Assembly: GCA_019914945.1 (NCBI GenBank)
Contig: CM034100.1
Span: forward strand, 8,567,096 to 8,631,095
From: Typha latifolia
Lineage: Eukaryota; Streptophyta; Magnoliopsida; Poales; Typhaceae
Direction of reading: 5' to 3'
Length of the DNA: 64,000 bases
Positions within the stretch are counted from its first letter, which is position 1, and each line of letters begins with the position of its first letter. The notes beneath the pieces were generated by a model, which saw only the letters and a program-made list of their open reading frames with translations, did not search any database and had not been told where the DNA came from. The position numbers were made by a program, and so were the translations under genes. This document shows positions 46,645-57,078 of this stretch, piece after piece.

Positions 46645-47760
46645 CTAGGATTCGAACTTGAGTAGGGGTACTTGGTTCGGATTCAGACTCTTCGGCCTCC
46701 ATCGTCGTTGGTTCGATTGAACACCTCCGATGGGCTCGGTAGGGGAGACTCGAGCCTTCAGATTCAAAACATAAAATACTGGGTGTATTCGCGCCTCCTC
46801 TGGTAAGTCAAACCGATAGGCTACCGATCCAATCCTCTCGATCACCTAGTATGGTCCATAAAATTTTGGAGCTAACTTCTGATTGGGAATTGGTCTAACC
46901 GAGCTTTGTCGATATGGTTGGAGCTTGATGTAGACCCAATCCCCAATCGAGAAGGACCTTTCTTTGTTGCCTTTGGTCATAAACTAGCTTCATCCTATTT
47001 TGGGCAGCCGCTAAGTGTATTTTGAGTCTCCTCAACGCCTCATCATGGTCTCTCAAAATAGCATCTATCTCAGTTTGCTCCGTTCGGGCTGATGGCAAGT
47101 ATGTCTGCAAGGTAGGAGGGGGCTGTCCATAAATGGCCTCAAATGGAATCGTGCCAATGGTCGAATGAAAAGTTGTATTATACGACCATTCCGCCCATGG
47201 CAAACAAGATATCCACCGTCGTGGTCGCTCGCCCACAAAATACCTCAAATACTGCTCTAAGCAACGGTTCAATACTTTGGATTGCCCATCTGTTTGAGGA
47301 TGATAGGCTGAACCCATCCGAAAGGTAGTCCCTTGGAGTGCAAAGAATTCCTGCCAAAATTGACTCACAAATATAGGATTACGATCTGAAATAATTGATT
47401 TTGGCATACCATGCATCTTGGGCACATTGCGCACATAGACCGCAGCCACCTTTTTCATCGTGTAAGGATGCGCTAAGGCTGAAAAATGCACATACTTGCT
47501 GAAGCGATCAACCACCACCAATATAATAGAATGTCCCTTGGCCTTGGGTAGGCCATCAATGAAATCCATGGCGACATCCTCCCAAACCTTGGTCGGAATG
47601 GGAAGCGGTTGAAGCAATCCAGCAGGTTTGGCCAACTCCGTCTTTGTCCTTTGGCACACTTCACAAGCTTTGACATAGGTCTACACATCCTTCTTCATTC
47701 CTACCCATATGCAACTCTGACTCAACCTTTGGTAGGTGCGTAACGCCTCTTAATGTCCAA
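46645..47760 (-). pseudogene. element D integrase with Glu-to-Lys active site
   Basis: Zinc-binding end ACEVCQRTK near 47655, core in frame 46895-47659 (DVAMDFIDGLP, IILVVVDRFSKYVHF, KSIISDRNPIF, YHPQTDGQSKVLNRCLEQYL, PWAEWSYNTTFHSTIGTIPFE), tail in frame 46645-46845 (RIGSVAYRFDLPEEARIHPVF). The first two catalytic Asp residues are kept. The third, normally Glu in TDGQTE, is Lys (TDGQSK, near 47283). A frameshift also separates core and tail. Integrase would join element DNA to the chromosome; this one cannot. Confidence 0.92.
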
Positions 47761-47769
47761 CCATAGGAG

Positions 47770-48560
47770 AGTCATGGAAGTGGCGCATCAACTCCTAGTG
47801 CAATTGACGGTCAGCTGGAACAATGATCTTCCCCTTGTCTAATAAGAGTCCATCCCTCATCAACACCCCTTGTTTACAATTAGGATCTGCAGCAAGGTCA
47901 TCCATCATCTTCTTGGCTTTCGGATCCTTTTTGTAGGCCTCCTGCTGTTGCTGGAAAAAAAAGGAAAAATCGGTGCTAAAATGGCGGCTAACTAGGCTGG
48001 GTTCGAGCATCTGGATAAGGCGTCGGTGGCGCTGTTTTCAATCCCCCTTTTATACACAATCTCGTAGTCATATCCGAGTAGTTTAGACACCCACCTTTGT
48101 TGGGCTGGTGTGTAAATGCGTTGCCCAAGAAAATATGGTAAACTCTTTTGATCCGTGCGGATCGTGAAGCGCCACCCGATGAGATAAGGCCTCTATTTGG
48201 TGATAATATAGATGATGGGGAGCATCTCTCTTTCATAGGTTGATAGCAGTTGAGTCTTGCTCATGTAAGCTATAGGCCTTCCTTCTTGCATTAAAACTGC
48301 CCCCACACCGACTTCGGATCCATCGCACTCAATGGTGAACGATTTGGTAAAATCTGCTAAGGCAAGGACCGGGGCTGAGACCATTGCCTTCTTCAAAGCT
48401 TCAAATGCTTCCCTGGCTTTGTTCGTCCATGAGAATGCCCCTTTCGTAGCAAGGTCGTGAGGAGATTTGCCACCTTGCCAAAGTTCGCTACAAACCGGCA
48501 ATAGTAGCCGGTTAAACTAAGGAAACCACGTAGTTCCTTGGTAGTCTTGAGCAACGACCA
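47770..48560 (-). pseudogene. element D RNase H and linker
   Basis: Frame 48193-48501 reads GGKSPHDLATKGAFSWTNKAREAFEALKKA, then FTIECDGSEVGVGAVLMQEGRPIAYMSK and LLSTYEREMLPIIYIITK. A shifted frame (47988-48236) holds the next part, and 47795-48010 the linker to integrase (AYKKDPKAKKMMDDLAADP, LLLDKGKIIVP). At least two frame changes occur. Confidence 0.85.
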
Positions 48561-48622
48561 ATCCACTATGTTTTGGATCTTCTTAGGGTCTTCTTGTACT
48601 CCATCTTTTGATATGAGGTGAC

Positions 48623-49585
48623 CTAGGTAGTCGACCCTTTGCTGCCCCCATGAACACTTGAGTCCTTTGCCTTTAGCTCATGCTGCCGAAATAGTCCAAG
48701 CACCGTCCTAAGATGTCCCAAATGTTCCTCCCATGTACGACTGTATACCAATATATCATCAAAGAATATCAACATATATCGCCTTAGGTGAGGCCTAAAG
48801 ATATCATTCATCAAGCTCTGGAAAGTGGCTAGGGCATTGGTAAGACCGAGAGGCATGACCAAGAACTCGTAGTGTCCATCGTAAGTTCTAAACGCCGTCT
48901 TGTGCACGTCAGATGGTTCGACTCTGATTTGATGGTATCCAGCCCTCAAATCTAACTTCAAAAAATAACATGCACCAACTAGTTCATCCATCAACTCTTC
49001 AATCACCGAAATAGGGTACCGATCCTTGACGGTGATGGAATTGAGAGCTCGATATTCCACACAGAACTGCCATGACTCGTCCTTCTTCCGCACAAGTAAG
49101 ACCGCTGAAGAATAAGAGCTTCTACTTGGCCTTATCACCCCGCTGGACAATATCTCCTGGACTATCTTTGATATAGCCTCCTTTTGGATGAATGAGTATC
49201 GGTATGGCCTCACATTGGCTGGACCCGCCCCTGGCAAGATCTTGATGCGATGGTCTTGCGCTCTAGGTGGTGGCAGTCCATGGGGTTGCTGGAATACATC
49301 TTCGAATTCCTGCAAAATAGCCTTTAAGTCAGCGGGTAAAGGTGTTGAATCCTCCATGATTTGGTTCCCCTCAATGAGTTGCATGAGGAACCCGCGGTAC
49401 CCGGGTTTCGGCAACTCTTCTAGGGATTGTAGTGCTCCAAAAGGTTCCTTGTTTGATGCTATCGTTAATTGGATCGGGTTGCCTTCGTATCTAAACTTCA
49501 TCACCATGGTGAAATTGAAGGTGATCGGTCCAAGATTCTGTAGCCATTGCACCCCAAGCACCATGTCGGCCCCTCGAAGAGCCAA
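48623..49585 (-). pseudogene. element D reverse transcriptase (with protease C-terminus)
   Basis: The longest pol frame, 320 residues. It starts with the protease end (ALRGADMVLGVQWLQ) and then runs through RT: AGPANVRPYRYSFIQKEAIS, CVEYRALNSITVKDRYPI, FLKLDLRAGYHQIRVEP, VMPLGLTNALATFQSLM, YMLIFFDDILVYSRT. The FDD box is intact; the MPFGLTNAP motif has two changes (F to L, P to L). Of the RT copies here it is the most complete. The frame breaks at its end, after RQHELKAKDSSVHGG. Confidence 0.92.
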
Positions 49586-49589
49586 TAGA

Positions 49590-49969
49590 TAGAAGTCAAT
49601 TCAAAAGGTGTGGCCTTGAATTTGCAACTGTACCTAGCGGCATATTCCCTCAGTCCTCAGCACGGTGTCGTCCTCGATGATCACATCAAAGCCATTAGAA
49701 GGCTCCGATTCTAATCCCAACCGCCTAACCATCCGTAGATCCACAAAGTTGTAAGTGCTTCCTAAGTCAATAAGAATTAGGACCTTTTTCTTCTTAATCA
49801 TACCTTTGACCCGAAGGGTTTTCGGAGTCGACTCGCCAGCAAGCGAATGGAAGGAGAGTTCGGCTTGAATTTCTAGCGAGTTGTCTTCCTCGATGTGATT
49901 CATTTTTTTCACTTGCTGCCCTTCAAGATCTTCAATAGGATCTTCCTCAATCATCTCTTCCATGAGCAT
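49590..49969 (-). pseudogene. element D protease N-terminal part
   Basis: Acidic linker, then ELSFHSLAGESTPKTLRVKG, LILIDLGSTYNFVDLRMVRRLG and GFDVIIEDDTVLRTEGICR. The catalytic loop is DLG rather than DSG. A stop after CR (near 49635) separates it from the protease end at 49585. Confidence 0.87.
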
Positions 49970-49999
49970 GATGACTGTAGGCTATTTGGCACATTTGTG

Positions 50000-51191
50000 G
50001 CCTAGTGTGAAGTGCTCGTCGCAATAGAAGCATAAGCCATTCGAACGCCGATCTTCGACCTCTGCTAGTGCAAGGCGTCACCCTGTCACCCTTGGCTATC
50101 CTCGAGAGTTAGGGAGGGTTTGGTCGATTAAGGTTTGGTCGAGCCCACCCCGAACGTGCCACTCTCGAAACCGACGGTCTGGTGTTAACACGCGGGTCCG
50201 CAACGCTCCAATTGGGAAGGTGAGTAGCCTTCAATTCCTTTATCTTTTCTTCCATCATTTGAGCCACTGAGAAGGCCTCTAGTAAAGATGTAGGACGGGT
50301 AGCCTTGACTTCCGCTTGGATGTCACAACGAAGCCCGGAGATGAAAGTACTTTTAAGGGCCAAGTCCGACCACCCATGGACTCTATTGCTTATCCTTTCA
50401 AACTCCTTTTGATAGGTTCTTACCAAAGTTTTTTGGGTTAGCTTTGTCAAGGTGGCTTGGAAGTCTTCATAGTCTGATGGTCTGAAACGCACACAAAGCA
50501 CATCGGCAACCTCCCAAGTGGCGAAGGGACCAGCTCGATGTGTTGCTTGGTACCACCTCACCGCTACATCTTCAAGGTGGAATGAGGCCAATAACACCTT
50601 TTGATAATTAGGTGTCCCTTGGTATGTGAAGAATTGTTCCACTCTATAAATCCAATCCAATGGGTCCCCATCGCTAAACTTAGGAAAATCAATTCGAACG
50701 TTGCAGGGTTGTAGCATTTGGTCACGCCCGTTCTCACGTCCTCGACGAAGCGGCCCTTGATGTTGGGCCCTTAGCTAATGAGAGAGGTCCTCCCACTCAT
50801 CCCAAGGCTCTTCCTCTGGGTATGGGGCCATAGGTTCCCTCGAGTGAAAGGGAAATAAGTTGGTGCGGCGCCCGTGCGACTCGTCGCATTGTCTCCAAGG
50901 TGCCTCTAGGATCAGTCCTCGTTGGTTCCCCTCTCTAGGTAAGGGTATTTCCTCATGTCTTCGATGACGCTCAGGGGTACGCCTCGGAGGGTATTCATTC
51001 ATATCAGCAAGGGTGTCTTTGATCTCCAACAATGTTTGCACCATATGCGCTAAGGATTGTGCGAGATTAGGCAGGCCTTCTGTTCATCCTCGAGAACTCT
51101 AAGGGGATGGAGATCTTGATATAGCCACATGGTCCGTCTCCACGCCTTGATCACTTACTTGCTTAGCCGCCTTGGATCTTGTGGTAGCCAT
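50000..51191 (-). pseudogene. element D gag
   Basis: The ATG is at 51191 (MATTRSKAAKQVSDQG), soon followed by stops. 50775-51044 holds a proline/arginine-rich N-terminal region, 50109-50717 the gag core (IDFPKFSDGDPLDWIYRVEQ, LLASFHLEDVAVRWYQ, YQKEFERISNRVHG, RCDIQAEVKATRPTSLLEAF). The knuckle CFYCDEHFTLGHKC is at about 50003-50044. The core frame is long and clean at 202 residues; the N-terminal part is broken. Confidence 0.88.
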
Positions 51192-51210
51192 AGTGGTCCG
51201 AGGAAGGTTG

Positions 51211-51222
51211 GCTCTAATACCA
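51211..51222 (-). other. element D primer-binding site
   Basis: The minus strand reads TGGTATTAGAGC, one mismatch from the iMet complement, beside the LTR end. Confidence 0.85.
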
Positions 51223-51224
51223 GT

Positions 51225-51909
51225 CGTTACGAACCAACCTAATCTAATCCGCAACGGTTCTGAAACTTGCTTGGATCCTAGCTTGATAGCCCACCAATGG
51301 CTAGATGGATGCTAGGGTTAGATCTTGGTGTGAAAGGGGAAAAATTATTATGGAAGAGGGTGGTTAGAGAATGGAAGAAGTCGACCAAAGACTTGGGCGG
51401 TGGAAGAAGGGAGGTGGGAGAGAGCGCCAATGGCTAGAATCAAGAGAGAAAGAGATGAGGCTAAAGCCAATTCCAATCCAGATAAAAAAATCAATTAGGG
51501 TTTTCTTCATAAATATATAGAGGCTCACTCTAAGGACTCCATAATTAACATAAAAACACCCCAAACAACCCTAACAATCTCTAACTTAACCTACACTTTC
51601 GCCATGGTGCGTTCGAACGCGCCCGATTGCGTTCGAACGCGCCCGATTGCATTCGAACGTGCCAATTCCGTTCTCTGTCGATGCGAATGTGATGTAGGCG
51701 TTCGAACGGCTACGTTCGAACGGCCAGGTTCGAATGCACCAATTCTATTCTCTGTCGATACGAACGTGATGCAGGCGTTCGAACCACCTCGTTCGAACGC
51801 ACCCTCGCAAAAATAGATTTTATTGATTCTACTTACTCAACTAGATAAATAGGCTCATTCCTATGAACTCAATGTCACGCGTGGAGCTAATATGGATTGA
51901 ATCGTATCA
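51225..51909 (-). mobile_element. 5' LTR of element D
   Basis: In element orientation TGATACGATTCAATCC...GGTTCGTAACG, about 685 bp. It matches the 3' LTR with scattered changes and extra repeat material in the array (about 51607-51800, including two adjacent GCGCCCGATTGC units). A minus-strand TATA-like ATATATTTATG lies near 51511-51524. Confidence 0.92.
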
Positions 51910-52057
51910 TTTTACTTTTGCCCAGATAAAATATGTAACAGTTAATCATTTTATTTAAGGCTACAGTAGAATATACCCATTTTATATTAAGTTTAGGGCG
52001 TCAGTCATTTCGGTAAAAATAAAAAAATGGAAAAGTTTCTAGTTTGGTCAAAAACTC

Positions 52058-52442
52058 GTAAATTAATATCATACAGTGACAGGCCAGTGCTTAGCGACTG
52101 ACCGCTGGATAAAAGCTTCAGATTGTTGGCCTGACAAGCCTATTTCTTGTAATGCTAGGAAACCTCATTTCCACTTTCTATTACGTATATCGTGGCGGCC
52201 ACGCCGGCCGGCACATGGATTTGTTTGTTATATAAATTCTCCGAACGTCGATTATAAATTATAAGACCTCCATCCTGAGAACTCGAGGATCTATCTAATT
52301 ACAATAATTAATTTGGAATTAATCCGTGGTCAACGTAGCCATATAGCCATTATATATAATCCTGCCTATCCATCAAATAAAAGAAGCCCATCGATCGTAG
52401 CTGCAATCCTTTCAAGTAGATTTAGGAGAAGATTGAGGAGAG
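52058..52442 (+). promoter_or_regulatory. upstream region of the RNase III-like gene
   Basis: It lies between the end of MITE 2 and the ATG. TATATATAAT at 52351-52360 is the best TATA candidate, about 85 bases before the start codon; TTATATAAAT at 52228-52237 is another. The 5' leader holds no competing long upstream frame with good context. Promoter identity is inferred from position and sequence only. Confidence 0.5.
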
Positions 52443-53287
52443 ATGGAAGGGAGACAGAAAGGGGTGGTACAAGAGGAAGCCGCCACCTTTCAATACACAG
52501 CGGTGGAGAAGTTACTCGGATACGAATTTAAGGACAAGAAGTTGGTAGAGGAGGCATTAACGCATGAATCGCTGTTCTACCCGTTAATGCCGGAGGTCTC
52601 GTACCACAGACTCGAGTTCATGGGTGATGCGGTGCTCAGTTGTCTCGTAGCGCGCGAGGTCTTCAAATCCTACCCAGCTCTCGACCCTGGACACCTCACC
52701 CGCCTCCGCGCTGCCAATGTTGACAAAGAGAAGCTTGCACGCATCGCAGTCAACCACCACCTACACCTTTACCTCCGCCATAAGACTACTCGCCTCCCAG
52801 AACAGGTAAAATCCTTCGCTTAGTTTCCTGATCGATCTGATAGTTTCCCTATTTAATTAATACTCCAAATAATACTATAAATATCATTGTCAGAAATAAG
52901 GGTGTACTCATTTATCTCTAGTATTTAACAGGAATTCCATACGTATGTATAAATGAATTGAGGATCTTTTAGTCATTATTTCATCTGTATTAATCTAATA
53001 CCTTGAAAATCGATTATTATTTCTTGACGTATAAGATAGCTGTTTCATATACTTTGCAAGCTTCTTATATATTGTATTAATATTTCATAACTTCTAATCA
53101 ATTGCTTGCTAGTGCATCTAGATTGAAGATTTCATGAAAGCCATGCATGAGTACCCAACACATTCCAATGGACTGCTGGACCCACCAAAGGTCCTAGCCA
53201 ACATTGTCGAGTCTCTCTTGGGTGCAATTTTTATAGACTCCAACTCTTCTTTAGATGCCGTCTGGAAGGTACGTCTTTATCTCCTAG

Positions 53288-53351
<64 letters not shown>

Positions 53352-53691
53352 CATTTCTCTCTAGATCTCTGCGCTCCTCCACGTACTATTGTTTCTAACG
53401 CAGGTCTTTAAGAAGCTAGCTGAGCCATTAATCAGTCCGGAGACACTAGGAAAGCACCCTATGACAGAACTACATGAGCTGTGTCAAAAATTGGGAAAGC
53501 AGGTGAGTATCAAGAAGGATGGATGGGCCGAGAATGGTAAAGTGGAGGTTTGTATTGATGGTAAGTTGGTTGGAAGTGCCACTTACGTTCACAAGAAGGA
53601 GATTGCTAAAAATCGTGCGGCAAAAGTTGCCTTGGACTGGCTACATGGGGGAAAAGCTGATATCAACTTACATACATCCCCCAAGGACTGA
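52443..53691 (+). CDS. RNase III-like protein (RTL class), three exons, 265 aa
   Basis: Exons 52443-52805, 53122-53268 and 53404-53691 join in phase 0 with GT..AG introns and give 265 residues ending at TGA 53689-53691. One RNase III domain (about residues 16-165) is followed by one dsRNA-binding domain (about 187-252: HPMTELHELCQKLGK ... VCIDGKLVGSATY ... KKEIAKNRAAKVALDWL). The RNase III signature reads HRLEFMGDAVL with Glu58 and Asp62. In the second metal-binding motif, usually LADxVES, residue 148 is Asn (LANIVES) while Glu151 is kept. The length and one-plus-one domain plan fit plant RNase III-like (RTL) proteins, which cut structured or double-stranded RNA; Dicer-like proteins are far larger. 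No signal peptide or transit peptide is obvious. All exons are open and conserved, so the gene looks functional or only recently impaired. The RTL subgroup is not certain. Confidence 0.9.
53289..53349 (+). repeat. (CT)n microsatellite in intron 2
   Basis: About 60 uninterrupted bases of CT in the 135-bp second intron, between the donor at 53269 and the acceptor ending at 53403. It may act as an oversized polypyrimidine tract and will be length-variable. Confidence 0.95.
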
Positions 53692-54269
53692 CTGATGAAG
53701 TCTATTTCAAGGTTTAAGGTCATCTCTTTGTATGACTTCTATGCATGTTCCAATGTACAGGACCCTCATTTTTCAATCCATCCTATGGATATAATTACGA
53801 TGAGCAACATTCTTGTGCTTCCAATGAAAGTAAACGGATTATGTAACTTCTCTATAATTATTCTAAATTTTTTGCACTACAAAAGAAGCTTTACATTGGC
53901 AAAGACGTATGTCTCTTTTATTAGAAAAATAAATTATGTAAGAAAAAAATTAACCATTACATCCATCAACCACTCAAAGAATCAAACGAAGTACTAGTAC
54001 TAATACTAGTACTATCATTTGATACTCATAACCCTATTTGAAATGAAATTACTCAAGTTTTCATTGATATTCTATTTTCTCTTCTCCACTACTAACTGTG
54101 TAGCCCTCAAGGCTAGTTAACCTCTCTGTCACTCTCGAGATAATAATGATTACGAATTAGCAATGATTAAAACATTAGTGCAAGGAAACCACTACTAGCA
54201 ATAATCAAAATATGTATCTAATATATCTAACATGATATATTAAATATATAGCATATTATATTACTTCTA
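53692..54269. other. 3' flank of the RNase III-like gene, no further gene
   Basis: AT-rich. An AATAAA occurs at about 53929-53934, a possible polyadenylation signal. The 100-codon frame at 53695-53997 has no domain and most likely lies in the 3' untranslated region and beyond. Confidence 0.45.
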
Positions 54270-54640
54270 AATTGGGCTATACTTACTGAGTTTTATGCTG
54301 ATTATATTTTGGTGGAATACTTTTAGATTAACAGATGACCTCAAGTTCATCAAGAAATTTGCGAGGAATATTTATATTTCAAATATTTATATGTTATTGT
54401 AAATTAAACTAGATGGTAGCCCCTATGCCAACATTAGTATCAGTTGGTTGTATGAATATATATATTTTGGGGCTTATTATGGCTTATGGTATTTTAAATT
54501 TCTTATTTTTGCTTAAGTTATTTACGATTAGTTTTTATTTTATATATTATATAGAAATATTGATCAATAGCTCACATGAAAATCACATGGGTTCCACTCA
54601 CTTGAGGATTAAGTATGTGTACTTGATGGCGGGTATTTCA
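54270..54640 (+). mobile_element. family C LTR remnant, strongly decayed
   Basis: It follows the order of 43190-43547: ACTTACTGAGTTTTATGCT, GGTGGAATACTTTT, GGGGCTTATTATGGCTTATGGTATTTTA, TTGATCAATAGCTCACATG, GGTTCCACTCACTTGAGG, GTACTTGATGGCGGGT. Many substitutions and no PBS after it. Confidence 0.6.
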
Positions 54641-55402
54641 ATATGTCCTAAAGCACTTGAAAGAGCTAAGTTAAGTCGTTATCAACAATCCAACACAAGA
54701 TTAGTCTTTAAATTTAGAGAGTTCTCAGCTTAAATGCTAGCCTACTGCAACAATTGACCGTTGAGCATCACAGAAATTGAATTGAGTTGTCAATAGTAAC
54801 TTTTACCACTATGACATGAGGTTTGCAAGTTGGTCGGTAGCTTGGGTGCTTGCCAAAAGATGCCTTCAACTTTACAAGAATTGTTAATAGCTTACTTTGG
54901 GTTTAAAAGATTACTTAAATGCTTAAGCATTGGAGTATTAGGAGGGGTTGTAAGTAAATTTTATTTTATATTGCTTGGTGAAATATTTTTTTCCTCTCTA
55001 TGTGAGAGAGATTTCAACTTTAAAAAAAATGTCATTATGTTTACCATGTTTTACTTTTCCTACTCTTATTGGACATTCCTTTCCCTACTCATTTTTGGTA
55101 TAGGAATCATTCTTCATAACAACTCCGGACAAAGAAGAATTGTATAGTAGAAAACAAGAACAAAAAATAAAAGAGAATCAATCTCACGAAATAGATTGAA
55201 ATAAAACTAAGAATCCATGCATGTTTGTGATAACTCTACAAAAACGAGATGGAGGAAATCCCAAAAATAATATACCACAAGGAAATCCAAAAATTTCTAC
55301 AGATAAATTTAAGAAACTAAACATCTGTACAAGATAGATGGAGACCCCCAAATCTATAAACAAGCGATTGAGAACTCACAGATCCTACTCTGATAGTAAT
55401 TG
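54641..55402. other. unassigned DNA
   Basis: A 105-codon frame at 54830-55147 is low in recognisable motifs and hydrophobic toward its end. I see no homology signal and do not call it a gene. No repeat family identified. Confidence 0.4.
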
Positions 55403-55982
55403 TGTAATAACCCAAGTACTAAGAAAAATAAAGGGCTGGGGATGACGCGATCGGCCACGCTGTGGCCAACCTCGTGCACAACATGCGTTGCATGTTGTGG
55501 CAGTGGTGGAGGTGCCACACACCTCCACCTTGCCACCCTTCTCCATATCGCGGTGACACGTGGAGGTGGGACCGAGCCCACCGGCCACTTCACCGCTGCC
55601 ACGTGACCCTCCGATCTCTCTCTTTTCCTCTCTCTCTCTCTGATTTTCTCCTTCCTCTTCTCTCATTCTCTCGATCTCTCTCTCTCTCTAACTCTCCCTC
55701 TCTCTCTCTCCCTCTAGTTCCCCAACAGCCACCGACTGCCGGGAAGAGCCGTCTTTGGCCCTTCTAACCGCCAGTGAGTCTCTCTCCTTCATTTTCTCTT
55801 TCTCTCTCTAGTTTTCTACCTCTTGATATTCCTTTGCGGGGCCGCCGAAGGACCAAGCCGTTGGCCATTCCCCTCTCTTGCGGTCCGGCCCCCTTCTCCC
55901 CCTTTCTTCCTGTCCTTCTTCCTTTTCTTCTTCTCCTCCTCTTATTCTTCTTTTCTTGGGTGGCTCCCCCTTGCCTCTTCTC

Positions 55983-56022
<40 letters not shown>

Positions 56023-56067
56023 TTCTTCTTCTCCTCTTATTCTTCTTTTCTCGGGTGGTTGCTACAA

Positions 56068-56295
56068 TGGTGCTGGGCTCAAGCCAGCACCACGCAGCAA
56101 GTGTGCTTGGGCACTCGACTCGGCCCAACACCTGCAGCATTTTGTGCATTGGCCCAGCACCTGCAGCATTTTGTGCATTGGCCCAACACCCATAGTATTT
56201 TGGGCACTAGGCTCAACCCAGCACCCGCAAGATTTTGGTGCTAGGCTCGGCTCAGCACCTTAAGGCTGTGAAGTGCTGGGCTAAGCCCAGCACTG
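56068..56295. repeat. expanded hairpin cluster in the B LTR
   Basis: Repeated GTGCTGGGCT.AGCCCAGCAC-type inverted repeats, with a direct repeat GCATTTTGTGCATTGGCCCA (near 56136 and 56167) and partial copies after it, ending in GTGCTGGGCTAAGCCCAGCAC at about 56273-56293. Other B LTRs carry only one hairpin at this place. Confidence 0.8.
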
Positions 56296-56844
56296 TCTAA
56301 TTTTTTTTTGTAATTTATTTAATTACTATTTAAATTATGATAGATTATATTAAATAGTTTGAAAAAACCCCTAGACACAAGTATGTATCTAAATACTAGG
56401 CAATGATATCATTCGTTCGCTTAAGTAAAAGTCCGTAGAAATATTAAGAACAAAAGCAGAGATGAACGCCAAGATTTTAACGTGGAAAAACCCAAACGGG
56501 AACAAACCACGGATCCAAACTCGAATCAAAACCAATCACTAGAATAGTAGCAGTTACAAGACTGACTCTCAAAACAACCCGTCGATCCAAACGACTTTAT
56601 TCCTCTCAGTCTTGCTCGCTAGAACCCACGATTCACCGCTTCTCGTGATTGAAGTCCAATCTCAGTAACCCTCGAGATTGATCTTTCGTCTAGATAGCCC
56701 TTAAGACAAAAGATTAAGATTTGTAGATTAGTGGAACCTTGTTAGTTGAAGAACCGATGTAGCCTCAAGAAGTCTCCTTCAATAATGCTTCTTCAACTAC
56801 GCTAGAGATAGGGTTTCACAATCCTTATATATCATCTCCAAGAT

Positions 56845-57058
56845 AGAGTCAAATTCCAATCTTATCCGTACTCACGAAAGTACAAGATAGAACCAAATCC
56901 TAATCTTATCCGTACTCACGAAAGTACAAGATATAGCCAAATCTAAATCTTATCCGTACTCACGATCTTCAAGATATAGCCAAATCCAAATCTTATCCAT
57001 ACTCACGATCTTCAAGATAGAACCAAATCCGAGTCTTATCTGTACTCACGAAAGTCCA
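56845..57058. repeat. 44-bp tandem array in element G U3
   Basis: Five diverged units of CAAGATAGAACCAAATCC..AATCTTATCCGTACTCACGAAAGTA lie directly upstream (in transcription order) of the TATA box. The same array is in the other LTR at about 61549-61777. Confidence 0.85.
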
Positions 57059-57078
57059 ATATTCTTAAACTTTGTTGG

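Larger units (their letters stand above)
45831..51909 (-). mobile_element. family D Ty3/gypsy element, full length, 6079 bp
   Basis: LTRs at 45831-46482 and 51225-51909, target duplication TTTTA at 45826-45830 and 51910-51914, gag-protease-RT-RNase H-integrase on the minus strand. Removing it restores MITE 2. It is closest to family A in gag and pol but has a different U5 (GTTCGTAACA end). All domains are present, with several disabling changes, so it is a recent but defective copy. Confidence 0.95.
45310..52057. mobile_element. MITE 2, inverted relative to MITE 1, split by element D
   Basis: It starts AAGTTTTTGACCAAATTAG at 45310 and ends CTAGTTTGGTCAAAAACTC at 52057. 45310-45830 plus 51910-52057 (about 670 bp) is the reverse complement of MITE 1 throughout; for example the block ATGACTAAAATAGATAACTG pairs with the 44822-44843 region. 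It lies within 400 bp of the start of the RNase III-like gene. Confidence 0.7.

Noticed and set aside
52443..53691. A second RNase III domain or a Dicer-like gene
   Set aside because: Only one RNase III signature and one dsRNA-binding domain are present; no helicase or PAZ motif and no further exons in the flanks.
53695..53997. Frame of 100 codons just after the RNase III-like gene
   Set aside because: AT-rich, no motif, starts 3 bases after the stop; most likely 3' untranslated DNA.
54830..55147. Frame of 105 codons, partly hydrophobic
   Set aside because: No recognisable family, no promoter or intron signals, and AT-rich DNA gives such frames by chance.
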